Shown: positions 8,257-17,430, counted from the first letter of the stretch. The stretch is DNA of 64,000 bases from Cytophagaceae bacterium (GCA_025454925.1 JALONM010000032.1:1-64000); one strand, 5' to 3'. Program-made: numbers and translations. Notes: generated by a model from the sequence alone, not told the origin.

Positions 8257-9729
8257 ATGGGCAGACTTGCTTCTCTTGTTGGTCAAACTGCATGGTATGG
8301 ACTCAGTTCTATGCTGGGAAGGGCTATTCAGTTTTTGCTCGTGCCTTTTTACACCAGCTTGCTCGATGCAGCAGAATATGGAATCGTTACAGAATTGTAC
8401 AGTTATGTCGCTTTTCTAAACATCGTTTATTTGTATGGGATGGAAACTACCTATTTCCGTCAGGTAAAGGAAAATCCATTACAGGAAACTCACTTGTTTC
8501 GGTTGATACAGAGTTCGATTTTTTTGAGTACTCTTCTTTTTTCAGCACTCCTGCTGGCTACCTCGTCGTTCCTTATGGAAGCCTTGCAATACCCTGGGAA
8601 AACAGATTACATGATGATGCTGGTGCTTATCATGGCCATTGATGCCTTGGTGGTCATTCCCTTTGCCAGGTTGCGAAATTTTAACAAAGCCCCGGTTTTT
8701 GCATTCAACCGCCTGATCAATATTTTTCTGAATATTTTACTCAATTTGTTCTTTTTATGGCTCTGTCCGAAACTCATAGATCAAGGCTATGAGCTTGCCT
8801 GGTTTCATGCCGAAGATCTGGTATCCTATATATTTCTTTCCAATGTATTGGCCAACGCCTGTTGGATTCCTTTGTTCTACAGACATTGGAAAGAATACCG
8901 TTGGCACTGGGATGGACCACAATGGAAAAAAATGATGTTGTACGCAATGCCCTTGATGGTAATGGGCTTGGCCGGCATGGTAAACGAAGTTATGGATAGA
9001 ATTTTACTGAAGTATTGGCTACCGGTAGGTTTTTATCCTCAATGGACAAGTCAGCAGGCACTGGGAATTTACGGAGCATGTTATAAACTTTCCATGTTTA
9101 TGTCCCTGGCCGTGCAAGCGTTTCGCTTTGCAGGAGAACCTTTCTTTTTTAAACAATCTTCATCGAGCGATTCCAGGCAGCTATTTGCAAAAGTTACTAA
9201 ATGGTTCACCATCTGTTGCGCATTGTTATGGTTGGGTGTGAGCGTAAATTTATTCTGGATAGCACCCATCTTTATCCGCGATGCGGAAATGAGACAAGGC
9301 TTGGAGGTAGTTCCCTGGCTTTTGTTGGCCAATTTGTTTCTCGGAGTGTATTACAATCTTTCAGTTTGGTTTAAGTTGAGCGATACTACCATGGCTGGTA
9401 CCTGGCTCGGATTAGCCGGAGCAGTGCTTACACTTGTGCTGAATTTTTTCCTCATTCCTGTCTTGGGATTTATGGGAAGTGCTATCGCAACGCTTGGTTG
9501 CTACACCGCTATGTTGCTGCTGAGCTTTGCGTGGGGGCAAAAGGCTTATCCTATTCCGTATGATTGGAAATCGTTCCTTCGTGTGATTTTAGTTTCTGCA
9601 TGCCTCATCTTCGCACAAACCTGGATACCACCGCACATGGCTTGGATGCTTGCGTATAGTTTTACTTCCATCCTTCTTTTTCTTCTAATGGTGTATTACG
9701 AATACCAATCTGAGTTGAAAAAGAAATGA
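8257..9729 (+). CDS. Oligosaccharide flippase / polysaccharide biosynthesis membrane protein (MOP superfamily)
   Basis: This 490-residue protein has about 12-14 hydrophobic helices and begins with the pattern typical of Wzx-like flippases: a short amphipathic start, then YGLSSMLGRAIQFLLVPFYT. Such proteins move lipid-linked sugars across the inner membrane for exopolysaccharide or O-antigen assembly, or in some Bacteroidota lineages other lipid-linked precursors. No glycosyltransferases lie nearby, so it is probably a stand-alone housekeeping flippase rather than part of a capsule cluster. The ATG at 8257 follows an AGGA at a suitable distance and is preferred to an in-frame TTG two codons upstream. 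Confidence 0.88.
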   Translation: MGRLASLVGQTAWYGLSSMLGRAIQFLLVPFYTSLLDAAEYGIVTELYSYVAFLNIVYLYGMETTYFRQVKENPLQETHLFRLIQSSIFLSTLLFSALLLATSSFLMEALQYPGKTDYMMMLVLIMAIDALVVIPFARLRNFNKAPVFAFNRLINIFLNILLNLFFLWLCPKLIDQGYELAWFHAEDLVSYIFLSNVLANACWIPLFYRHWKEYRWHWDGPQWKKMMLYAMPLMVMGLAGMVNEVMDRILLKYWLPVGFYPQWTSQQALGIYGACYKLSMFMSLAVQAFRFAGEPFFFKQSSSSDSRQLFAKVTKWFTICCALLWLGVSVNLFWIAPIFIRDAEMRQGLEVVPWLLLANLFLGVYYNLSVWFKLSDTTMAGTWLGLAGAVLTLVLNFFLIPVLGFMGSAIATLGCYTAMLLLSFAWGQKAYPIPYDWKSFLRVILVSACLIFAQTWIPPHMAWMLAYSFTSILLFLLMVYYEYQSELKKK

Positions 9730-10059
9730 TTTGTTCTCTTTCTCGTCAATAATCTTACATTGGAAATAAAAATTCGAAAAAGGCCTTTGTGTCTTCCCAG
9801 TTAATGTTGTAATAAACTGAAAATCTATTAGTTATTTTATTGCTGATCGTACTTGCGTTCATGTAAAGCAATTTTTTAATGTAAGTATTGCCGATAAAGA
9901 GGAGATGAAAACCGGTAAATGAGTCAGAATAAAAACAGACTATAAAAATCTTACGTAGGGAGAAAAGCGATTTTAAATACCCTCGAACTAAACAGCATGC
10001 AGCCTCGTTCTAACTACAACAATGTTACAGTTGTTTTAAATAAGGTAAGGTTTATTAGT
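9730..10059. other. Intergenic stretch, nothing recognised
   Basis: About 330 AT-rich bases between the flippase and the terminator near 10060. No open frame of convincing composition, tRNA-like fold or repeat shared with the rest of the window was found. Confidence 0.6.
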
Positions 10060-10095
10060 CCAAAAAGTGTCCCGGCTCCCCGCCGGGCTTTTTGG
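10060..10095. terminator. Bidirectional rho-independent terminator
   Basis: CCAAAAAG, CCCGGC, a 5-nt loop, GCCGGG and CTTTTTGG form a near-symmetric GC stem with A/T flanks, so it can stop transcription from either side. It ends 10 nt from the stop of the YjjG-like gene and lies downstream of the convergent flippase gene. Confidence 0.85.
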
Positions 10096-10105
10096 TTTAT
10101 AGGGT

Positions 10106-10798
10106 TTACAAAAAGTGCAGCAATTCTTTAATCGAAAAAATTTCATAAGACGGTGCAGCAGGAGCGCTAATACGGTGATGATTGAGAAAAACCTGGTCCA
10201 TGCCGGCATTCATTCCACCTACAATGTCCGCTTCGTAATCATCTCCGATCATTAAACTCTCCGAAGGACTTGCCCCCGATTTCTTAAAGGCATATTCGAA
10301 GATGCGAAGGTCGGGCTTTTTGAATCCGCAGTCTTCCGTTTCTATCACTTCTGCAAAATATTTTTGAAGACCTGAGGTAGATATTTTAATGTGCTGCGTT
10401 TCCTTGAATCCGTTGGTGATGATATGCAATACGTAACCTTTGTTTTGCAGATAATCGAGTACTTCATGTGTGCCCGGATAAACATGTCCTTGAGCCGGAC
10501 AGATCTGTAAAAATTCTTCATCTATTCCAGCAGGAATCGTGTGTTCCTTAAAATGATGGAAGGTTAAAGTAAACCGTTGCGACCGTATTTCTTCTTTCGT
10601 TACTGTCCCTTTGTGAAATCCATGCCACAGAGTATCGTTTACCTCTCGGTATTTTTTTATGAAAGCATCCAACGGAATTCTCTGCGGATCGAGTTGATGT
10701 TTCTCATGCAGCATCGTAAGCGTTAAGGCACAATTGGTACCAAAATCCCAGAGGGTATTGTCGAGGTCAAAAAATAAGTGTTGATACGTGCGTGGCAT
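10106..10798 (-). CDS. YjjG-like noncanonical pyrimidine nucleotidase (HAD superfamily)
   Basis: A 230-residue HAD hydrolase that removes phosphate from (deoxy)nucleoside monophosphates; YjjG relatives clean up noncanonical pyrimidines. Motif I is FFDLDNTLWDF (nucleophile Asp11, acid/base Asp13), motif II TNGF near 110, motif III KKPD near 143 and motif IV IGDDYEADIVGG near 177-188. The helical cap lies between motifs I and II. The gene is last in a minus-strand set behind an ArsR regulator and a 2Fe-2S ferredoxin, 35 nt after the latter. Substrate assignment follows the subfamily and was not tested here. Confidence 0.88.
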   Translation of the reverse strand: MPRTYQHLFFDLDNTLWDFGTNCALTLTMLHEKHQLDPQRIPLDAFIKKYREVNDTLWHGFHKGTVTKEEIRSQRFTLTFHHFKEHTIPAGIDEEFLQICPAQGHVYPGTHEVLDYLQNKGYVLHIITNGFKETQHIKISTSGLQKYFAEVIETEDCGFKKPDLRIFEYAFKKSGASPSESLMIGDDYEADIVGGMNAGMDQVFLNHHRISAPAAPSYEIFSIKELLHFL

Positions 10799-10833
10799 GC
10801 AGGAAGCGTTAAAATGAGTGGTGTGAAATAAAA

Positions 10834-11145
10834 TTATTGAGGCAAGTCAATGCGCAAGCGCTCAACGGGATTACCAGCAACCAAATGTTCGTTAAATATT
10901 TCCGTTAGATCTTCCACAGAAACATTTCCATAAAACACACCTTCTGGGTATACCACCATGGCAGGACCGTGCTGGCAGGTATCAAAACATCCGGCTCGTT
11001 GCGCCCGCATTTCTTTTTGTAGCTTATGTTCCTTAATAAGATTTTTAAGGCAGGCTACCAATTCCATTCCTTTTTGTTCACCGCAGCATTCGCGGCCATC
11101 GTTGCGTTCGTTGGTACAAACAAAAATATGCTTCTTATACTTCAT
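10834..11145 (-). CDS. Thioredoxin-fold (2Fe-2S) ferredoxin
   Basis: This 103-residue protein fits the small thioredoxin-like 2Fe-2S ferredoxins: it opens with KYKKHIFVCTN and has cluster cysteines Cys10, Cys20 or Cys21, Cys53 and Cys57 (AGCFDTCQHGP). It probably carries electrons in the cytosol. Its partner is not clear from the neighbours (a HAD nucleotidase downstream and an ArsR-type regulator upstream with a 27-nt gap). The same ferredoxin family occurs as a domain of hydrogenase and NADH-dehydrogenase subunits, but here it stands alone. Confidence 0.88.
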   Translation of the reverse strand: MKYKKHIFVCTNERNDGRECCGEQKGMELVACLKNLIKEHKLQKEMRAQRAGCFDTCQHGPAMVVYPEGVFYGNVSVEDLTEIFNEHLVAGNPVERLRIDLPQ

Positions 11146-11172
11146 TTTCGTACTTGCTAATATTCGACATCT

Positions 11173-11571
11173 TTAAAGGGCTGGAAGTTTATACTTTTTC
11201 TGTTTGGCATGCAGTTTCCGTATGGCCAGCTCATTATTGGTATACAGGGTGCGGTATTCAAACAAATCTTTTCGCAAATCTTCCACCTGGTCTAATTCCT
11301 TGCAATACATTTCAAACAGGCGTAAGTATTCTTTTTCGATTTTGTAATAGACCCATTGATCAAATTTTCGGGCTTCCAGCATGCCCAATCGTTTCATGTA
11401 GTTCAAATGCCTGGAAGTTTTGGTTTGGGTAAAATCCAAAATAAGCTCCAGGTCTGAAATGCACATCTCTTCTGCTTTATAAATCAAATAAAGAATTCTC
11501 AATCGGGACGATTCTCCCAGGCATTGAAAGAAGTGTATGTGGTAATCCAGGCCTTTCATCTGCATGAACAA
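11173..11571 (-). CDS. ArsR-family winged-helix transcriptional regulator
   Basis: A 132-residue regulator with an ArsR-type winged helix: FFQCLGESSRLRILYLIY leads into the recognition region TQTKTSRHLNYMKRLGML, followed by a wing containing DQWVYYKI. The C-terminal 45 residues are a charged helix that is longer than in minimal ArsR proteins and may mediate dimerisation. The classical metal-site ELCVC motif is not present; MCISDLELIL stands in that place, so a metal signal is doubtful. It leads the transcription unit with the ferredoxin and nucleotidase genes. The start may be M1 or the fifth codon (11559). Confidence 0.82.
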   Translation of the reverse strand: MFMQMKGLDYHIHFFQCLGESSRLRILYLIYKAEEMCISDLELILDFTQTKTSRHLNYMKRLGMLEARKFDQWVYYKIEKEYLRLFEMYCKELDQVEDLRKDLFEYRTLYTNNELAIRKLHAKQKKYKLPAL

Positions 11572-11599
11572 GCAAGGTACTGCTTTTGTTAAGGAATGA

Positions 11600-11607
11600 C
11601 AAAGGTA
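11600..11607 (-). promoter_or_regulatory. Possible -7 box for the ArsR-ferredoxin-nucleotidase unit
   Basis: TACCTTTG on the minus strand fits TAnnTTTG and lies 28 nt before the ArsR start codon. No convincing -33 TTG was found at the expected spacing. Confidence 0.35.
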
Positions 11608-11814
11608 AATTCAAGGCACCCGAAGGAATCGCATTACCCCCGGAATAAGAAACGGCGAAAGGAATACTATCGGCACACGCACTTCTGATTCCTATTAAGC
11701 TGTTTAGCAGGGAAAGGCGCTCATTAAAAGATAAGCAGTTGTTGCGTTGATAAGATATAAGTAATATGCATGGCATTATTTTCGGTTATGCAGCGTTATA
11801 AAATGAATAATTAC

Positions 11815-11822
11815 TATTTTTG
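11815..11822 (+). promoter_or_regulatory. Possible -7 box
   Basis: TATTTTTG fits TAnnTTTG and ends 8 nt before the ATG at 11831, suggesting a leaderless or nearly leaderless mRNA. A -33 TTG at the usual distance is not obvious. Confidence 0.4.
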
Positions 11823-11830
11823 ATAGTACA

Positions 11831-12484
11831 ATGAGGAGCATACTAATACTTTTAACACTGGCGTTTTCCGCGCTTGTATATGCCCAGGGGCCTCGCGCAT
11901 TGGTTCAGGTGAGTGGACTGGTGGTGCGCGGCGACAGCTTATATGGAATTCCCGATGTACATATTTTTAGTCCCAAAACCGGTAGGGGCGATATCACTTC
12001 CTACGTAGGCTATTTTTCATTCCCTGCTTTTGCAGGCGATACACTCATCGTCTCCAGTGCAGGATATAAACGCAAGCATTACCAAGTGCCCGATACGGTT
12101 AAAGAGAAAATTTCGATCGTGATTGAACTTATTCAGGATACGCTCATACTGCCAGTAGTGGATATTTTTCCATGGCCTACCGAAAAGCTTTTTAAGGACG
12201 CATTTCTTGCCTTAGAACTCAACAACAGGGATGTAAACAACATGAGAAATAACCTAAACGAGCAGGTTATGAAGCGCATGTTGTACTCCTCAGATGCAAG
12301 TGGCGCCGAAAACCACCGATATTATATGCAGAAACAAACCATGGTGGCCGATCAGCGCAATACGATGGTATCGCCGGCCATGGTATTTGGAAACCCTTTT
12401 GCATGGCATCGCTTTATTCAGGATATCCGGAAAAAGAAATTTAAAAGTACCCTTCAGGAAGAAGAATACGAAGAAGAGGAGTAG
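11831..12484 (+). CDS. Secreted protein with carboxypeptidase-regulatory-like domain
   Basis: A 217-residue exported protein of unknown function. Residues 1-18 are a signal peptide ending VYAQ. Residues about 25-105 resemble the carboxypeptidase D regulatory-like beta-sandwich that is widespread in Bacteroidota: VSGLVVRGDSLYGIPDVHI, then GYFSFPAFAGDTLIVSSAGY. The rest is helical and charged, ending in an acidic EEEYEEEE tail. In TonB-dependent receptors this domain is N-terminal, but no receptor barrel follows here. It is monocistronic and unrelated to its neighbours. Confidence 0.75.
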   Translation: MRSILILLTLAFSALVYAQGPRALVQVSGLVVRGDSLYGIPDVHIFSPKTGRGDITSYVGYFSFPAFAGDTLIVSSAGYKRKHYQVPDTVKEKISIVIELIQDTLILPVVDIFPWPTEKLFKDAFLALELNNRDVNNMRNNLNEQVMKRMLYSSDASGAENHRYYMQKQTMVADQRNTMVSPAMVFGNPFAWHRFIQDIRKKKFKSTLQEEEYEEEE

Positions 12485-12543
12485 TTGCCTGATTTACTGC
12501 TGAATAGATAATAATCTTTTTTTTTAACCTTATTGGTACGGGA

Positions 12544-12577
12544 TTTGTCTTCAGTTACCGTATAAAACTTATATTTG
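12544..12577 (+). promoter_or_regulatory. Bacteroidota-type promoter
   Basis: TTTG (12544-12547), 22 nt of spacer, then TATATTTG (12570-12577) matches the -33/-7 arrangement of Bacteroidota sigma-A promoters. It lies 22 nt before the ATG of the following secreted protein. Confidence 0.55.
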
Positions 12578-12598
12578 TAAGATATAATTTGGAGTTAT

Positions 12599-13105
12599 AT
12601 GAATCGTCTGATCTACCTTGCCTCCATTGCACTAGGAGTTAATTTGGCTGCACAAAGCAGCAATCTGAAAACACATTCAGTTGAAATTCAGAAAATTGTT
12701 AAAAATGATATGGTTGGCGTAGTACGCGGCTATGATTTCGGTACACCTGCTGATCAAATCAAAAAAACAGAGGATGCCAAGTTTGAAGCAGAAACTCCCA
12801 ACGCTCTTATCTACAAAGTTCAGATCAATGAAAAGGAATTTTGTGAAGTAATTTATTACCTCGATGCGGCGAAAAAAGTAAAAAGCTTTGGTTTGGAATT
12901 TTTTGAGACCAAGGATGCCACACCCGAAGAAAAGCTAGTCGATGATTTTCAGGATTATTTTACAAAACGTTACGGAAATTTCAAGGTAAACGACAAAGAT
13001 GATGAGGTTTGGACTTCCAAAGACGGAACCTATCAAATTGAACTTAGTGATGAAACTTCCGGTGACATGGTTGAAATCGAAATAGAGATTTATAAGAAAC
13101 AATAA
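12599..13105 (+). CDS. Secreted protein of unknown function
   Basis: 168 residues with a signal peptide (MNRLIYLASIALGVNLAAQ) and a compact, charged mature part. I do not recognise the family. The pattern is beta-rich (YKVQINEKEFCEVIYYLD, later DEVWTSKDGTYQIEL) and has a single internal Cys, so a small periplasmic or surface-associated domain is plausible. It has its own promoter and is followed by a strong terminator, so it appears to be a single-gene transcription unit. Confidence 0.7.
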   Translation: MNRLIYLASIALGVNLAAQSSNLKTHSVEIQKIVKNDMVGVVRGYDFGTPADQIKKTEDAKFEAETPNALIYKVQINEKEFCEVIYYLDAAKKVKSFGLEFFETKDATPEEKLVDDFQDYFTKRYGNFKVNDKDDEVWTSKDGTYQIELSDETSGDMVEIEIEIYKKQ

Positions 13106-13185
13106 TGTTTCATTTGTTTGATTATCAGAAAGATAATTAATCTTTGAAACATTCAAGACTATAACAGGTTGTGATTTTTTATTAC

Positions 13186-13220
13186 ATGCCTTGGAGCTTT
13201 CTCCAAGGCATAATTTTTTC
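13186..13220 (+). terminator. Rho-independent terminator
   Basis: ATGCCTTGGAG, loop CTTT, CTCCAAGGCAT: a perfect 11-bp stem followed by AATTTTTTC. It ends the unit of the preceding secreted protein. Confidence 0.85.
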
Positions 13221-13297
13221 CATTTTTAACAACACCAAATCCCCGATTACGTATGCTTACCTATGGGAGTTATGTGTACTTTAAATTGGTCAATTCT

Positions 13298-14542
13298 ATG
13301 AAAATAGCGAAACTGCTTTTTCTTGTGTTGGTAAGTGCGGTTTTCTGGAGCCATGCGGAAGCATTACGCATAGATCCTGCAGCCAAAGAGTACTACAATA
13401 AAGGCATTCTGCACTTCAAACAAGGAAACTATGCCGAAGCGGTAAACGATTTTACCTCGGCAATTGCCATTTACCCGCAATACGAACAAGCATTTCATCA
13501 ACGAGCCTTGTCGCATGAAAAACTAGGAAATACCAACCAGGCAATCTCAGACTACGATCAGGTAGTTCGTTTAAATCCTAAAAACAGCCAGGCTTTTATG
13601 CTTCGCGGTCATCTCAATTCCAAAGTTGGAATGGATGATGAAGCCATCAAAGATTACACTAAAGTGATTGAACTCGATGCCCGCAATTATGAAGCTCATT
13701 ATGAACGTGGTCTCATTTATAACATTATGGGGCTGTATGCCGAGGCGCTCCGTGATTTTGAAAAATGCACTCAAATAAAACCAGGTGCTGAAATCGATTA
13801 CATGACTGGTACTGTGGAATCTAAACTTGGAAACGAAGAAAAGGCCATTCATTTCTTTACCAATGCCATCAAATACGATAAAGCCAATAAAAATTTTTAT
13901 TTCCACCGGGCGGATTCTAAATTAAAAATTGGGCGCTACAAAGAAGCCATGGAAGATCTCCGGGTATCGCAATCCTTGGATAAAGATCAAGGAAGTTTGG
14001 CGTATGTATACCATCGATTGGGCTTGGCTTTCCATCATATGCAAACTTACGACAGTGCCCTGCTGTACTTCAATAAAGCCATCGAACTGAATCCTGTTGT
14101 GAACGACTTCTTATACCATAGAGCCAAAACAAATTTCCATCTGAAAAACTATGATGAGGCCATAAAAGATTATTCTACCGTAATTGAATTATCTCCGGAT
14201 AATCTGGACCCGATTGTAAGCAGAGCTCAAGTATACACGGCCATGGGTAAATATGCCGAAGCAGAAGCCGATTATACCAAATACATTGAGATGAATCCCT
14301 ACAACTTCTACATTTTTCAGAAGCGGGCAGACGTGCGTTTGTCACAGAAAAACTTTGAAGGCGCATTGGCGGATCTCAATGCCCTCATCGAATTGAAACC
14401 AGAAAATGCTTCCGCATATTTCAACAGAGGGATGCTTGAATTTAACCTCGATCGTAAAAACGACGCCTGCAAAGACTTCAAAAAATCCGATGAGTTGGGT
14501 TATAAAGAGTCAAATGATTTGCTGAAGAAAACGTGCGAATAA
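13298..14542 (+). CDS. Secreted TPR-repeat protein
   Basis: The mature protein is almost wholly tetratricopeptide repeats, about eleven 34-residue units, e.g. YYNKGILHFKQGNYAEAVND and AHYERGLIYNIMGLYAEAL. TPR solenoids act as protein-protein scaffolds. The start at 13298 is preferred over an upstream in-frame ATG at 13253 because it places a clean signal peptide (MKIAKLLFLVLVSAVFWSHAEA) at the N-terminus, giving 414 residues. The likely location is the periplasm. The final repeat ends with KNDACKDFKKSDELGY, a common closing unit in Bacteroidota TPR proteins. No partner is evident from its neighbours. Confidence 0.85.
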   Translation: MKIAKLLFLVLVSAVFWSHAEALRIDPAAKEYYNKGILHFKQGNYAEAVNDFTSAIAIYPQYEQAFHQRALSHEKLGNTNQAISDYDQVVRLNPKNSQAFMLRGHLNSKVGMDDEAIKDYTKVIELDARNYEAHYERGLIYNIMGLYAEALRDFEKCTQIKPGAEIDYMTGTVESKLGNEEKAIHFFTNAIKYDKANKNFYFHRADSKLKIGRYKEAMEDLRVSQSLDKDQGSLAYVYHRLGLAFHHMQTYDSALLYFNKAIELNPVVNDFLYHRAKTNFHLKNYDEAIKDYSTVIELSPDNLDPIVSRAQVYTAMGKYAEAEADYTKYIEMNPYNFYIFQKRADVRLSQKNFEGALADLNALIELKPENASAYFNRGMLEFNLDRKNDACKDFKKSDELGYKESNDLLKKTCE

Positions 14543-14580
14543 GAGTTCCTGCACGATAGATACTCCGAATACCGCCATAC

Positions 14581-14612
14581 TGGTCTCTGATTGTTCAGAG
14601 ACCATTTTTTTT
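14581..14612. terminator. Terminator between convergent genes
   Basis: TGGTCTCTGA, loop TTGT, TCAGAGACCA and then eight T. The right arm contains the stop codon of the minus-strand methyltransferase gene (14595-14597), so the hairpin ends the TPR gene and is tightly packed against its convergent neighbour. Confidence 0.85.
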
Positions 14613-15845
14613 GCATTCGATTAGCACCAGTTCCTCATTTAACAATGTAGTGGCGAATAAATACGTATCGCCTCCATCGGCGATCTGGCATTGTTTGCGG
14701 ATTTCAGCTACTTCCAGTGGGAAATTTCGAACCGCAATATTAGCCTTCGTCCATCGCTTTTCCTTTTTTATTTTTTTAGGACTGAATGTATGTACGGCCA
14801 CTACTTCAAAGGTCCTGCCTGGAAAATCGGATTGGAGAATTTCGGAGGTATAAAGATGAGAATGAGATCCCATTTTAAAAACATCAAACCATGTACAAAG
14901 CAGCTGATAAGGACCGGCTTTTAAAAGGGCAACATCGGGCTCATACAAATAACGCATGGGCGCAGCAAAGCGGGGAGTGGCCAGCGATTCTTCCTCTTCG
15001 GTAAATCGAAAAATACGTTCTTGGTCCTGCAACAACACCGCTGAAATAGAAGGCTGATCGGATGGGTAACGCAACAACACTTCTTTACACTCTTGTTCAC
15101 TCGAAATCACATATACATCCAAGGGCGATGGAAGTGACCTCCGAATATTTTTTATGTCAACCAACGGCGAAAGTTTTACTAGCAGTTGATGGCTTTTTTC
15201 CAACAGCAAAGGCCAAAGCAAATCAAGCCGTGGACTGCAATCGCTCAATTGAAATACTTTTTGGGAATGGAGTCTGCGCGCCGGATCTAAATAAAGAAGG
15301 TCCAGTTTTTCATCTAACTGTTCCAAAAATTCTTCTGCGGTTTGATTCAATACCTGAATGTTGTTCCTTCCCAATTGATTAAAATTGTATCGGGCATGCT
15401 GGCAAAGTACTGCATCTTGTTCTACATAAAATCCGCGTTCGAACGATGCTCCTAAGGCCCAGCAATCTACCCCCATTCCTCCGCTCAAGTCTGCATATTT
15501 CTTCCCATGTACCAGGCCGGCTTTAAAAGAGGCAGTTTTTTCAGAGGAACATTGTTCCAAAGCCAATCGCGGTGGAAAGGCCACACCCTGGGCATTCCAG
15601 GTAGGTAGCTTATGCTGTGTTTTAGATAAACCCAACGTTTGGCGAAGAAACCGCTCCAAAATCGCATCGGGCAGTTTTCCTTTCCAACGCAAAGCCAATG
15701 CCGATACTTCCTCTTTACGAACAGGCGGAATATCGGGGTGGTCTGGTGGTATAAAAATCTCTTCGGATAGGCTCAAGCGATCGGTATCAATTCTTTTAAA
15801 TTCTCGTAAAGTTACTAAATTGATCGTTGAATTGGACCTTATCAT
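14595..15845 (-). CDS. SAM-dependent methyltransferase with THUMP-like domain
   Basis: A 416-residue class I methyltransferase of the Bacteroidota type that carries a C-terminal THUMP-like domain and is presumed to act on RNA. The SAM-binding motif I is DLSGGMGVDCWALG (near 119-132), the acidic motif is FYVEQD, and the motif IV region is LLYLDPARR near 200. The N-terminal about 90 residues are helical; the last 100 (HLYTSEILQS, FPLEVAEIRKQC) fit the THUMP-like part. The substrate nucleotide is unknown. The gene stands alone between convergent and divergent neighbours. Confidence 0.82.
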   Translation of the reverse strand: MIRSNSTINLVTLREFKRIDTDRLSLSEEIFIPPDHPDIPPVRKEEVSALALRWKGKLPDAILERFLRQTLGLSKTQHKLPTWNAQGVAFPPRLALEQCSSEKTASFKAGLVHGKKYADLSGGMGVDCWALGASFERGFYVEQDAVLCQHARYNFNQLGRNNIQVLNQTAEEFLEQLDEKLDLLYLDPARRLHSQKVFQLSDCSPRLDLLWPLLLEKSHQLLVKLSPLVDIKNIRRSLPSPLDVYVISSEQECKEVLLRYPSDQPSISAVLLQDQERIFRFTEEEESLATPRFAAPMRYLYEPDVALLKAGPYQLLCTWFDVFKMGSHSHLYTSEILQSDFPGRTFEVVAVHTFSPKKIKKEKRWTKANIAVRNFPLEVAEIRKQCQIADGGDTYLFATTLLNEELVLIECKKNGL

Positions 15846-15876
15846 AGTATCCTTGTTTTAACTAAATACTTTTTTT

Positions 15877-17430
15877 ATGCCTGTACGCATGGTAGAAGAC
15901 GAGAATAACGATTCTCGTGATAATAATTCGGGTGGCGGAAATTCCGGTGGTCGCGGTGGTGGCGGTTGGGGTGGCATGGCGCTGATTACCCTGCTGTTTA
16001 CTGCTTTATGGAAATGGCCAAAAACCACAATCACCATTCTTATTTTGCTGGGCATCGCCTATTTTTTTCTAGGTTCCGATAGCAGCAATGCCAACAGTCA
16101 GTCGTCCAAAAACGGGGTGAACAAAGGATGCGAGATGAAACAGGAAGTATTTGACCAGGCGGAGGTGTTTGAACCTTTAACCGCCGATCGAAACTCACTT
16201 CCGGCTTCGGTATCATTGCTTAAGTATGCGCCTCGCCGCAGTTCTCAAGGGCGTCAGGGCTCTTGTGTGGGTTGGGCCAGCGCATACGCAGCCCGCACCA
16301 TTCTGCAATCTGCTGCAACCGGCATAGATCCCAATAGCAGGGTCTTTAGTCCGGCTTTTTTGTACAATCAAATCGGTTTGCCTGGATGTCAAGGTTCTTA
16401 TGTAGTGGATGCCATGAAAAATATGATGGAAGTGGGAGCACTTCCGTTGGATGAATTTCCGTATGACGAAAGCTCCTGCGACCGCAAACCCAACAGCACC
16501 CAGAAAAATCAGGCTTCACAATACCTTATGCGTGGTTACAATCGCCTTACCTTAGACAATGATGACTACCGCATCGATATGACTGCCATTAAACAAAACA
16601 TCGCTCAGGGTGGTCCGGTGGTCATCGGGATGGCGGTAGGAGGCACCTTCGAGTCGGATGAGATGTACGGTTCGGAATATTGGATTCCTACACAGGAAGA
16701 TGTGATGAGCATCGACGAATTTGGCGGACATGCCATGTGTGTGATTGGATACGATGACAACAAAAATGGAGGTTGTTTCCAGATCATGAACAGTTGGGGC
16801 GACCAATGGGGTAAAGACGGAGTGTTTTGGATGCCTTACCGTGCGTTCGAAAAATTTACACACGAAGCATACGGATTATACCCTCTGGCAGTAAAAACCG
16901 AGAAAGATAAAAACAAACTGGAAGTAAGCTTTGGCTTGGTAGAAAATGAATCCCGTGAATACATTCCTCTCAGTCAAAAGGATGAATATACATTCAGAGC
17001 TTCTAATCAACGCGTGGGAACAACGTTTAAGATTGAAGTAAAGAATGCTACGGAATGTTATACGTATGTCATCGGAGAGGAAACAGATTTAAGTAATTAT
17101 GTATTGTTTCCGTATACCGCCAAGCATTCTCCGTATTGTGGTATCACAGGAGCCCGACTTTTTCCAAAAGATCATTCCATGCAATTGGACGATAAAGGTA
17201 AGCTCGATCGCATGGCCGTAATAGTTTCTAAAGTAGCCTTGGACATACAAGCCATCAATACTCAAATCAACGCCGTACAAGTGAAAGGATATGCCAACAA
17301 AATCAAAGCGGCTCTTTCAGATAAATTGATTAGCCAACCAGATTTTGGGGATGGAAACACGGTAAGAATCAACAGCGACCAGGCTGAATCGAAGTGTACG
17401 TTTATGGTGATTGAAATTCCTAAGGAATAA
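15877..17430 (+). CDS. Membrane-anchored papain-like (C1 family) cysteine peptidase
   Basis: A 517-residue protein with an unusual N-terminus: a Gly/Asn-rich stretch (about 15-33), then hydrophobic segments at about 34-66 that anchor it in the membrane. The papain fold follows: QGRQGSCVGWA with catalytic Cys130, His285 in GGHAMCVIGYD and Asn305 in IMNSWGDQWG complete the active site. The last 190 residues are a beta-rich accessory region with several Cys. There is no classical inhibitory pro-peptide, and the enzyme is not an obvious secretion-tail protein. Target proteins are unknown. It is divergent from the methyltransferase gene (31-nt gap) and convergent with the DUF4846 gene. Confidence 0.85.
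   Translation: MPVRMVEDENNDSRDNNSGGGNSGGRGGGGWGGMALITLLFTALWKWPKTTITILILLGIAYFFLGSDSSNANSQSSKNGVNKGCEMKQEVFDQAEVFEPLTADRNSLPASVSLLKYAPRRSSQGRQGSCVGWASAYAARTILQSAATGIDPNSRVFSPAFLYNQIGLPGCQGSYVVDAMKNMMEVGALPLDEFPYDESSCDRKPNSTQKNQASQYLMRGYNRLTLDNDDYRIDMTAIKQNIAQGGPVVIGMAVGGTFESDEMYGSEYWIPTQEDVMSIDEFGGHAMCVIGYDDNKNGGCFQIMNSWGDQWGKDGVFWMPYRAFEKFTHEAYGLYPLAVKTEKDKNKLEVSFGLVENESREYIPLSQKDEYTFRASNQRVGTTFKIEVKNATECYTYVIGEETDLSNYVLFPYTAKHSPYCGITGARLFPKDHSMQLDDKGKLDRMAVIVSKVALDIQAINTQINAVQVKGYANKIKAALSDKLISQPDFGDGNTVRINSDQAESKCTFMVIEIPKE

Noticed and set aside
11477-11776. Minus-strand 99-residue frame over the ArsR start region
   Set aside because: It overlaps the ArsR gene in another frame and has no domain, signal or promoter support.
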